NCBI RefSeq assembly: GCF_900110645.1
Contig: NZ_FOFB01000007.1
Coordinates: 124,001-188,000 of the forward strand
Length of the DNA: 64,000 nucleotides
Direction: 5' to 3'
Source: Neolewinella agarilytica
GTDB lineage: Bacteria; Bacteroidota; Bacteroidia; Chitinophagales; Saprospiraceae
The position numbers and the translations under genes were made by a program. The notes beneath the pieces are model-generated. The model was not told the origin of the DNA. It ran no database searches and saw only the letters and a list, made by a program, of their open reading frames with translations. The first letter of the stretch is position 1; every line of letters starts with the position of its first letter. Positions 25,636 through 32,634 of this stretch are shown in pieces.

Positions 25636-26178
25636 TCAATATTTTTCAATTTTCTCGGCCAGGCGCTTTCGCAAATACCCACAAGAAGGCCCCAGCCGCT
25701 CCAGAATATACCGTGCTTCTTCCCGGTAAGCGTCTTTCTTTTCCTTTGTCCAGTAGCTCGGCGGGGCGGAAGAGATGTTACAGATCCGGTCGCAGAGTTT
25801 CACGGCAGCAATTTCCCGGGGTTGTTCCAAAATGCGGTTGATGCTGTCCTCCATCTGCTCACGTTTAGTTGGCAGAGACTCATCTTTAGTCAGGGCCTGC
25901 ACGCCGGCCAGCACTTTGTTTCCGACGGTAGTTTTGAGGGTTTCCACCGTCATGGCGGTGTCCTCCAGACTATCGTGCAGGATGGCGCAGAGTAACATGA
26001 GTTTGGGGTTCAGGCTCCGGTCGTAGTGAAGCGCATTTTGCGCTTCGTTGAGCACCGCCCCGAGGTGCGTGAGATAGGGCAAGGATTCCCCCTCCACCGC
26101 CGTATAGTACCGTTGGCCTTCGTGATAAGTAGCGGCCAGGAGCCATGCTTTTTGGACGAGGTCGGGGTTGAAGGTCAT
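25636..26178 (-). CDS. HD-domain hydrolase (RelA/SpoT-like hydrolase fold)
   Basis: 180 residues. Metal-binding residues of an HD hydrolase are spaced as expected: H38 in YLTHLGAV, HD at 68-69 in AILHDSLEDT, and a later Asp in AVKLCDRICN (near 130). The ILHDSLEDT and KLCDR motifs are those of the ppGpp-hydrolase branch (SpoT/MESH1-like), though no synthetase domain is attached. It may hydrolyse ppGpp or another nucleotide; that is inference. ATG 26178 is used because the upstream part of the open frame is the reiterated GGTCTTTTGG tract. Confidence 0.8.
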   Translation of the reverse strand: MTFNPDLVQKAWLLAATYHEGQRYYTAVEGESLPYLTHLGAVLNEAQNALHYDRSLNPKLMLLCAILHDSLEDTAMTVETLKTTVGNKVLAGVQALTKDESLPTKREQMEDSINRILEQPREIAAVKLCDRICNISSAPPSYWTKEKKDAYREEARYILERLGPSCGYLRKRLAEKIEKY

Positions 26179-26225
26179 TGGTTTTTTGGTCTTTTGGTTC
26201 CTTGGTATTTTGGGGCTGCCGCACC
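26179..26225 (+). repeat. GGTCTTTTGG tract plus GGCTGCCGCAC anchor
   Basis: Reiterated GGTTTTTTGGTCTTTTGG words (26179-26213) run into GGCTGCCGCACC (26214-26225). A near-identical tract and anchor lie at 39736-39797. Confidence 0.6.
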
Positions 26226-26293
26226 TTAGAGTAGGTAAGCGATTAAAAATATGGTAGTCTTTTGTCACTTTAGTCAGTGAACTCGCAGGCGGT

Positions 26294-26351
26294 AGTCAAC
26301 TCACTCCCGGAGGGAGTTCGCTACCACTCGCTGCCGGAGGCAGCATCGACC
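26294..26351. repeat. 58-bp double-hairpin element, copy 2 (3' of exonuclease III)
   Basis: Ends 5 bp from the stop codon of the exonuclease gene. Three substitutions relative to copy 1 (20918-20975), all outside the two stems. Confidence 0.8.
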
Positions 26352-26355
26352 CGGG

Positions 26356-27126
26356 CTAGCCCAGCTCCAGCAGCAAGGGACAATGATCAGAATGCATCGC
26401 ATCCTTCAGATGAACGACCTCCTTAACCTGTTCCTTCATCTCCCGGCTGATGCTCTGGTAGTCGATGCGCCAGCCCTTATCGTTGGCGCGGGCGTTAGCG
26501 CGGTAGCTCCACCAGCTGTAGGCTGCTGTTTCCGGGTATAATTCGCGAAAAGTATCGATGAAGTCTGTTTCGGCGAACCACTTCGTCATCCACTCCCGCT
26601 CTGCGGGCAGGAAGCCGGAGGTTTTCTCATTCCGCTTCGGTGCATGGAGGTCGATTTCCTGGTGGGCAATATTGTAGTCGCCGACCACCAGAATATTAGG
26701 GCGCGTCTTTTTAAGTTCTACGATGTAGGCCAGGAAATCGTCCAGGAAACGATACTTAAAATTCTGCCGCTCTTCGCCCTGCCCTCCATTGGGGAAGTAG
26801 CAGTTGAAGATGGTCAGGTCTCCAAAGTCAGTCCGCACAATCCGGCCTTCCACATCGTAGTCTTCGATGCCTATCTTGGTTTCTACCAGATCAGGGGCCG
26901 TTTTACTCAGGGTCAGCACCCCGCTGTAGCCTTTCTTTCGTTCACAGCTATGCCAGGCGGCATGGGCAAATCCGGCGGCTTCCAATTCGGACAGATCGAC
27001 CTGATCCGCCGTAGCTTTGGTTTCCTGCAGGCAAAGGACATCGATGTTGGTGTCGGCGGCCCATTCTGCCAGTCCCTTTTTCAGTGCAGCACGGATTCCG
27101 TTAATATTGTAGGTTACTATTCGCAT
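26356..27126 (-). CDS. xth: Exodeoxyribonuclease III (AP endonuclease family)
   Basis: 256 residues. Motifs of the exonuclease III branch occur in order: MRIVTYNINGIRA (metal Asn), LCLQETK (metal Glu), a Y-containing KKGYSGVLTLSK stretch, VVGDYNIAHQEIDL (catalytic Asp/Asn) and the terminal SDHCPLLLEL (general base His). It cuts at abasic sites and removes 3' blocks in base excision repair. ATG 27126 starts the conserved fold; the upstream open frame is the TAG-rich repeat. A TACCTTCG box ends 5 nt before the ATG. Confidence 0.93.
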   Translation of the reverse strand: MRIVTYNINGIRAALKKGLAEWAADTNIDVLCLQETKATADQVDLSELEAAGFAHAAWHSCERKKGYSGVLTLSKTAPDLVETKIGIEDYDVEGRIVRTDFGDLTIFNCYFPNGGQGEERQNFKYRFLDDFLAYIVELKKTRPNILVVGDYNIAHQEIDLHAPKRNEKTSGFLPAEREWMTKWFAETDFIDTFRELYPETAAYSWWSYRANARANDKGWRIDYQSISREMKEQVKEVVHLKDAMHSDHCPLLLELG

Positions 27127-27131
27127 GGGGG

Positions 27132-27139
27132 CGAAGGTA
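27132..27139 (-). promoter_or_regulatory. -7-like box TACCTTCG, 5 nt before the exonuclease III start
   Basis: TACCTTCG-CCCCC-ATG on the minus strand, same class as leuS. Confidence 0.4.
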
Positions 27140-27281
27140 GTGATAGTATGGTAGTATCGTAGTAGTGATAGTATGATAGTAGTGGTAGTATGGTAGAGGA
27201 GCAATAGGCTTTATTTCGGAGGGGCATTGCGGCTAGTGGGCCTACTACCATACTATCATTACTACCACTACTACCATACTA
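27138..27281. repeat. TAG-rich inverted tracts between lamin-tail gene and xth
   Basis: GTAGTAGTGATAGTATGGTAG words on the + strand (27138-27196) and the same words on the - strand (27241-27281) can pair around a ~45-bp loop. The minus-strand tract begins with the TAG stop codon of the lamin-tail gene. Confidence 0.65.
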
Positions 27282-29873
27282 CAAAGCCAGCACCGCCACC
27301 AGTTTCTCCTCCCGCGTTTCGCCGTTGGGGTTGAAGAGTTCTACGTAGAGGACGTAGAGGCCGGCGCGGGCGCGCTGCCCGTCATCATCGGAGCCGTCCC
27401 AGTTCAGGGTGCCATCGGTTCCGAGTAGCTCGATGCGGCGGAGGGTACGGATCAGGCGCCCCTGTGCATCGAAGATGCGCACCCGAGCCAGAAAGCCGGG
27501 GCTCTCCGTCTGGTAAGCCAGCTCCAGCAGCTCCTCATTACCATCACCGTCGGGGCTAAAAGTAGGATTGACGACGGAAAAAACATCATCATCTTCCCGA
27601 TCGATGATTAATTCTCTGGCCTGAGAATTTTCCCGCGTCGGTGTACCAAAGTTCTCCGCCTGAGCGGCCGTGAACCAGTTATTAGCATCCTGGGTAGCGG
27701 TGGTCTTACGCAGGCGTTCCAGGGCGACGCCGTCGTCGTTGCTCAACAAACCGGAGTGCAACTCATCGCTGTAATCAAAAGCATCCAGCACTACCCCACC
27801 GGCGATGACACTGATGTTACCTTCATCATCAGGCAGGGAGGGCAAGGTTTGATCTACGAGTAAGGTCGTGTCCACCATCAGGTAATTCTCCGCCACAAAG
27901 TCCGGGTTAGCCGTCAGCACCAGGTAATCTCCCGGCAGGAAGAGGCGGCTGACGCTGACGGTCCGTTCGGCGGAAGTCGTTGAAGTCGACAGGGTGTTTT
28001 GCAGCACCCAGTCCCGGATCTGGAAGACTTTGTCGGAGCAGTTAAAGAGTTCCAGGTAGTCACTCCCGCCACTGGCGGGGTTAAAAAGCAGTTCGTTGAT
28101 CACGACATCGCCCGCCTCCGGCACGCCGGGAATCGCGAGCGGAAAGGTAAGGGCTGCGGCGGGGAAATTGCCGGCGCAATCGCTGAAGTCCGGCAGCACC
28201 GTCAGGGTATAGATGATACCGGCCTCGATGGTGGTGGTTAGCACCACCGTGGTTTCGTCCACTACGGTCAGGCCGGTGACGGAGGCACCGTTATCGAGGC
28301 TAAACAGGCCGGGATCAAACTGGGCCGCATCGAGGTTTTCGTCGAAGACGAGGGTGAGTTCGCCGCTGTCGTTCAGGTCCACTTCGCTGATGCCCGGGGC
28401 GGTGTTATCCACCGTCAGACCGTCAACAGAGTTGGCACGCCCGGGCGTGCCGCCGGAGGCATCCAGGCTTGCCCGCCAACTCGCACTGCATCCTGCGTCC
28501 GCGCCGCCCGTGTACTCAATGGAATAGCCGCCTGCATTTCGCTCGGTATCATTGTACCAGGCAATCGTGTAAGTAATTTCCTGGATCGTTTCTTCGCCAA
28601 AGACCAACGTAATTACGTCGCCGCTATTCGTCAGTGTTGGCAAACCAAAGCCGATTGCCTGAGCGCCCAAAGCGCGGAAAGCATCCGCTTCGTCCACCCT
28701 CGTCAACACCACATATCCACCCGCCGGCAAGGGCTCCGTGGCGGGAATCGCCACCGGTGATCCGCCACTGCCAATCATCAGTCCGCTCAGGTCCAGTGCT
28801 TCGTCTCCGCTGTTAAAGAGCTCCACATACTCAACGTTGGGCAGGCCCACTACGGGCGTTGGGTCCGCCATAAATTCCGTGATCCGCAAATTATCCGCCG
28901 AAGGGCGCACCACCCGCACGAATCGCAACGTCCGCTGCAGATTATTGGCCTCGTTACCGCTGGCGTCTACCGCCCGCAACACCGTAAGGTCGACATCGAC
29001 ACCATTCGGCAAGTCGGCATCCAGGGCCAGCAGGACTTGCCCACCGTTCACCGCTGCGTTACTCACGCTCACGCCACTGGCGGAGAGGTTGTAGTTGGTA
29101 ACAGCACGCATGATGGCAGCATCAACCGGCTCATTGAATAGCAATTCAATGTTTCGCTCATCAATTACTGTGGCATCACTAAGCTCCGGCGCCACCCTAT
29201 CCGCTTCCGCCATGCTGGTCACTTCGAGGTCATCAAAGCTGAATTTGTCAGAGCGCGTGCTGGTATAATTGCACGTAAGGCGGAAAAAGTCGGGGGCAAT
29301 GGCCGCTCCCGAAAGTTGCCCCTGCAGGCTAAAGTTCGTACCGCCCGTGTAGTCTGCTTCCAGGGTCCAGTCTCCCGCGTTGCGGCGAATCAGCCGAAAG
29401 CGAACGATGGCCGGGCTGGCGCCCAGGGCTCCGGCCGGACCGCTGATCTCTCCTATTTCTGAACCATCATCGCCATAAAAAGTAGCCCGCAAAGAGTCTA
29501 CGCTACCGGAAGTGCCGCCGATTCTTAGCGAAATTCCGGTGGTCAGTTCGTCCTCTATTCCACCGCCTTGCAGTAATTCTATTGCTGCGAAGTTGCTGGT
29601 GGAAGGCGCAAAATCCATATCTACGAGAAAGGAATAGCTGAGTTCACTGGCGTTGGCAACTACCGGGGTGGCCAGGCCGAGCACGGCGGGATCCTCCTGG
29701 CTGGCGTCCAGTAAACGGAGGCGTCCGTCGGTAACCGTGAACTTGTCCAGGTTACCGCTCCACGTAGGGTTCAGCAGGTCTCCGTCGGAAAAGTCGTCAG
29801 CAGTAGTTTGGGCGCGGACGCAGGTGCAGAGGACGCTCACAAGAAGAGCAAGGGAGAGGAGGGTGGGCTTCAT
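27279..29873 (-). CDS. Secreted lamin-tail-domain (LTD) protein with FlgD-like C-terminal domain
   Basis: 864 residues. After a signal peptide (cleavage near VRAQ) comes a beta-sandwich region (about 25-220), then SbsA-like Ig segments (NIELLFNEPVDAA; GELTLVFDENLDA), two lamin-tail domains (about 325-460: ITEFMADPTP, NVEYVELFNSGD; about 588-700: VINELLFNPASGG, DYLELFNCSD), and a C-terminal FlgD/CHU_C-like unit (about 767-864: NPTFSPDGDGN, VRIFDAQGRLIRTL, LNWDGSDDDG). LTD proteins in Bacteroidota are exported and often nuclease- or matrix-associated; no catalytic domain is seen here. The start is ATG 29873; the longer open frame upstream is 67-bp repeat DNA. The signal-peptide cleavage codons hold a perfect dispersed word (29811-29828). 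Confidence 0.8.
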   Translation of the reverse strand: MKPTLLSLALLVSVLCTCVRAQTTADDFSDGDLLNPTWSGNLDKFTVTDGRLRLLDASQEDPAVLGLATPVVANASELSYSFLVDMDFAPSTSNFAAIELLQGGGIEDELTTGISLRIGGTSGSVDSLRATFYGDDGSEIGEISGPAGALGASPAIVRFRLIRRNAGDWTLEADYTGGTNFSLQGQLSGAAIAPDFFRLTCNYTSTRSDKFSFDDLEVTSMAEADRVAPELSDATVIDERNIELLFNEPVDAAIMRAVTNYNLSASGVSVSNAAVNGGQVLLALDADLPNGVDVDLTVLRAVDASGNEANNLQRTLRFVRVVRPSADNLRITEFMADPTPVVGLPNVEYVELFNSGDEALDLSGLMIGSGGSPVAIPATEPLPAGGYVVLTRVDEADAFRALGAQAIGFGLPTLTNSGDVITLVFGEETIQEITYTIAWYNDTERNAGGYSIEYTGGADAGCSASWRASLDASGGTPGRANSVDGLTVDNTAPGISEVDLNDSGELTLVFDENLDAAQFDPGLFSLDNGASVTGLTVVDETTVVLTTTIEAGIIYTLTVLPDFSDCAGNFPAAALTFPLAIPGVPEAGDVVINELLFNPASGGSDYLELFNCSDKVFQIRDWVLQNTLSTSTTSAERTVSVSRLFLPGDYLVLTANPDFVAENYLMVDTTLLVDQTLPSLPDDEGNISVIAGGVVLDAFDYSDELHSGLLSNDDGVALERLRKTTATQDANNWFTAAQAENFGTPTRENSQARELIIDREDDDVFSVVNPTFSPDGDGNEELLELAYQTESPGFLARVRIFDAQGRLIRTLRRIELLGTDGTLNWDGSDDDGQRARAGLYVLYVELFNPNGETREEKLVAVLAL

Positions 29874-29877
29874 GGCG

Positions 29878-29885
29878 CTAAGGTA
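29878..29885 (-). promoter_or_regulatory. -7-like box TACCTTAG, 4 nt before ATG 29873
   Basis: TACCTTAG-CGCC-ATG. The box abuts the first 67-bp repeat unit. Confidence 0.35.
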
Positions 29886-30107
29886 ATGGTTGAGACGCTT
29901 TGCGTCTAACCGGACAATGGAGCGCAGCGACTTTGATCGTGTAACAACTGTCATGGTTGAGACGCTTTGCGTCGAACCGGGCAAGGGAGCGCAGCGACTT
30001 TGACCGTGTAACAACTGTCATGGTTGAGACGCTATGCGTCGAACCGGACAAGGGAGCGCAGCGACTTTGACCGGGTAACAACCGTCATGGTTGAGACGCT
30101 ATGCGTC
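29886..30107. repeat. 67-bp tandem repeat, 3.3 copies
   Basis: Units start at 29886, 29953, 30020 and 30087 (partial). Each has a GACGC-TTT-GCGTC hairpin (TAT loop in the last two) and the word GGAGCGCAGCGACTTTGA. The 331-bp gap 29874-30204 holds only this array and the 62-bp element. Confidence 0.85.
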
Positions 30108-30135
30108 AAGCTCATAACTCATCTCCCTCATACAA

Positions 30136-30197
30136 CAGCTACCGCAAATACACGCTCCGGGAGCCTGCGGCCCCGTTCGCGTTCGGCGCATAGCGCC
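30136..30197. repeat. Two-hairpin element, copy 2 (3' of lipoprotein gene)
   Basis: Matches 13161-13223. The second hairpin is GGCGC-ATA-GCGCC here and GACGC-GGGA-GCGTC there, a compensatory base-pair change. Ends 8 bp from the stop at 30205. Confidence 0.65.
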
Positions 30198-30204
30198 TCT
30201 ACCA

Positions 30205-30849
30205 TCAATCAATCTTCACGTAAACCTTACCATCAACGTCCTGCAAACGTAGCAGTCCTACTCCTTCCTTAAGCATAATACTCGTAAACCGACCGCTGTT
30301 TGACAAGAAGGGCAACACGGCAAAAGCAGTGGCATCTTGTCGTAGTTCCAGTACATCAGTATACATTTGCCCGCCGATAGTAATGGAGTCCCGCAATAAA
30401 GCCAGCTCGCCATCTAAGACGATATTGGGCACTACCAGCACAGCGTGCGTACGGTTAAACTCCGACTGGGTGATGTCCTTCCAGAAAAAAGAAAGTACGG
30501 TCTGCTCGGGCGTATTCCGGATGCTGAGGACCTGGTTGAAGTTCATCGTCAGATCAATGCCTACCGCTGCATTGCGATACTGCACCTCCGAAATTTCATT
30601 ACAGTCGATGTCGCGTTCTTCGTCCGCAGAGACGGAACAGACGGGCGCCGGCTCACTGGTCTGCACCCGCAGACGTTCAAACACAGTAGTATCACCATCG
30701 GAGGTGCGAAAGCGGATTTCCTCCGCGCCGTAGTCTGGCAAAAAGCCTTCCGCATCGTAGGTGAAGCCCGGACAGTCACGACAAACCTGCTTGTTGCAGC
30801 CAGCATAAAGCAGGCCGACGAGGAGTAAAAATGGGAGGTAAATTTTCAT
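30205..30849 (-). CDS. Hypothetical lipoprotein
   Basis: 214 residues, family not recognised. Lipobox LYAGC gives C18 as the lipidated residue, followed by a CRDC pair. The mature part is beta-rich with two further cysteines (PVCSVS, IDCNEI). No catalytic motif seen. A TACCTTCG box ends exactly 4 nt before the ATG. Downstream lie the two-hairpin element and the 67-bp array, upstream a T9SS cargo gene in the same direction. Confidence 0.75.
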   Translation of the reverse strand: MKIYLPFLLLVGLLYAGCNKQVCRDCPGFTYDAEGFLPDYGAEEIRFRTSDGDTTVFERLRVQTSEPAPVCSVSADEERDIDCNEISEVQYRNAAVGIDLTMNFNQVLSIRNTPEQTVLSFFWKDITQSEFNRTHAVLVVPNIVLDGELALLRDSITIGGQMYTDVLELRQDATAFAVLPFLSNSGRFTSIMLKEGVGLLRLQDVDGKVYVKID

Positions 30850-30853
30850 GGAG

Positions 30854-30861
30854 CGAAGGTA
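30854..30861 (-). promoter_or_regulatory. -7-like box TACCTTCG, 4 nt before ATG 30849
   Basis: TACCTTCG-CTCC-ATG on the minus strand. Confidence 0.4.
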
Positions 30862-30869
30862 GGAAGAAT

Positions 30870-32396
30870 CTATTCCTTCACCACCTTTCTTACCACCCGT
30901 GCGCCCTCATGCGTAAACACGGCGACATAAACACCGGGAGCTAAATCTGCCAGCTCCCAACTCAGATTATCCCGAAATTTCGCTTGCCGCAGGGCCCGGC
31001 CGTTGAGGTCATACAACGTAACCGCTACCTCAGATGGTAGTGGACTGGAGAGCTGGACATTGAGGGTGGCGGGGACGGGGTTGGGGTGGAGGGTGAGGCT
31101 AAAGTTTTTCTCTTCAGTGTCCGTAGAAACTGGAAAATCACCTGGTTCTACGGCTCCACAATCATTCGCAAGGCAATCATTAATGGACAACCGGAAGAAC
31201 CAACTCGTAGCGGTAGCCCCGAAATATTTCAATGTACCAGCACCAATAATTTCTCCATTCCCAATATTCCGTAATCGCCTCACCTCATTACCCGTTGAAG
31301 TGCCATGTGATGTATCGTCGGGGGAATTCAGCACAAGAATCGAGTCTCCATCTAGCCATCCACTTGCCTTGAATAGAATCGATTTAGATGTCGAACTATT
31401 CAAAACTGGGACACCGTAAACAATGGGATATCCAAGCTGATCCAAGTACATCCCAAATGGATAGAAGCCCAGTTTATAAAACTCCTGCCGATCTCCGGTG
31501 CTACTAAATAATGATAATCCACCAACGAAATCTCCCGGTCTGGGACAGCTTTCAACAGCGCAGGATAAATCTGCATCATTTAGGTACCCCTCCAAAATTG
31601 CGACATTATTTTCCGCTAATGGTTCAATAGCCACAAATTTCTTCGGCAAGGTTGAACCACTCAGGTCAAACGACCATAGTTCATGCCCTTCACGGCTCAT
31701 TTTCATACACCTTGTCTGAAAGAAATTAGCCTCAGGTACAGTTTCCTCTATTACAAAATAAAAATTACCCGCTGAGTCAATATTCGCAGCTAACAAGACA
31801 ACGTTTGTATCAGCTCGGGAAACTTCAAATCCACCAATAGAATCTAAGTTATCATTATAGTGAGTAACAGATAAAAGTTCCTTGTCCCGCAATGTCCCTC
31901 TAATGAAAGAGAAACCTGACTCCTCAAATTTAGTTATCGCATATCGAGACAAAAGACCTATTTTTTGGAAAGGGGTGCTTTTTATAAAATCTCCATACTC
32001 ATCAATAACGGATATCCAATAGCCTTCCTCTTCACCATCAAGTTTCCCCTGAGTTACTACTGCAGCCAGCACATTACTTAAAGGTAAATGTTTTACCGAC
32101 GAAAAAGATGAAGAGTATTCGTGCAGTACTGTGGGACCGAAAGAAAGATCATACTCAGCAATAATACCTGTTGCCTGTCCTTGCCTTAAAGGGCGAAATT
32201 CTAGTTGATTTACCTTAAAAAGGTAGGATTCCCCAAAAAGATGTATATCACTTGCTCGGGAATCACTGTTAACATTTATTTCATAGGAGAATTCATATTG
32301 AGCTTTCGATGTGAAGCTCATCATAAAGAAAAGACTAAACAGAACGAAACAGTACTGATTAGAAGATAGCAAGAAAAAACGAATCATAGGTGTCAT
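30870..32396 (-). CDS. T9SS type A sorting-domain protein, beta-propeller-like
   Basis: About 508 residues. A long hydrophobic signal ends near TSKAQ. The body has regularly spaced strand pairs of the form 'D-x-x-G-(N/D)-F-(Y/W)' and SxxGxxxW, suggesting a propeller of secreted type, with no catalytic motif. The last ~75 residues are a type A T9SS sorting domain (LHPNPVPATLNVQL, LYDLNGRALRQ, LAPGVYVAVFTHEG). This domain is almost identical, also in DNA, to that of the next gene, while the bodies are unrelated. Start candidates are ATG 32396 and 32387; an upstream ATG at 32420 would give an unusually long signal. Confidence 0.75.
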   Translation of the reverse strand: MTPMIRFFLLSSNQYCFVLFSLFFMMSFTSKAQYEFSYEINVNSDSRASDIHLFGESYLFKVNQLEFRPLRQGQATGIIAEYDLSFGPTVLHEYSSSFSSVKHLPLSNVLAAVVTQGKLDGEEEGYWISVIDEYGDFIKSTPFQKIGLLSRYAITKFEESGFSFIRGTLRDKELLSVTHYNDNLDSIGGFEVSRADTNVVLLAANIDSAGNFYFVIEETVPEANFFQTRCMKMSREGHELWSFDLSGSTLPKKFVAIEPLAENNVAILEGYLNDADLSCAVESCPRPGDFVGGLSLFSSTGDRQEFYKLGFYPFGMYLDQLGYPIVYGVPVLNSSTSKSILFKASGWLDGDSILVLNSPDDTSHGTSTGNEVRRLRNIGNGEIIGAGTLKYFGATATSWFFRLSINDCLANDCGAVEPGDFPVSTDTEEKNFSLTLHPNPVPATLNVQLSSPLPSEVAVTLYDLNGRALRQAKFRDNLSWELADLAPGVYVAVFTHEGARVVRKVVKE

Positions 32397-32511
32397 ATCA
32401 AGGCCATTAATGTCTTCCAAGTTACTTGTTTTTTTTTCAACTATCCATCATGTTTAGATCTAGGCTGTTCCGTTTATAAAAGTTGAGCCGTAACGGATTT
32501 TTGGGGCCTTA

Positions 32512-32555
32512 TCTGGGCTAAAGCCCAGACCTGTGCTACAAAGCTCTTGCGAGCT
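32512..32555. repeat. Paired small hairpins in the gap between cargo genes
   Basis: TCTGGGC-TAAA-GCCCAGA (32512-32529) and AGCTC-TTGC-GAGCT (32542-32555), followed by GTAGCTCAATAAAGGGAGCCC, which recalls one arm of the 149-bp element at 36104. REP-like in appearance. Confidence 0.6.
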
Positions 32556-32634
32556 GGTTCGTAAAAACCGTCACGCCCGTAGCTCAATAAAGGGAGCCCT
32601 CTCCCTACGTTTAGATCCAAGGTGATTTTTCGCA

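Noticed and set aside
29874-30081. N-terminal extension of the lamin-tail protein and a 67-codon frame in the 67-bp array
   Set aside because: The repetitive peptide follows the DNA repeat; a proper signal peptide starts at 29873.
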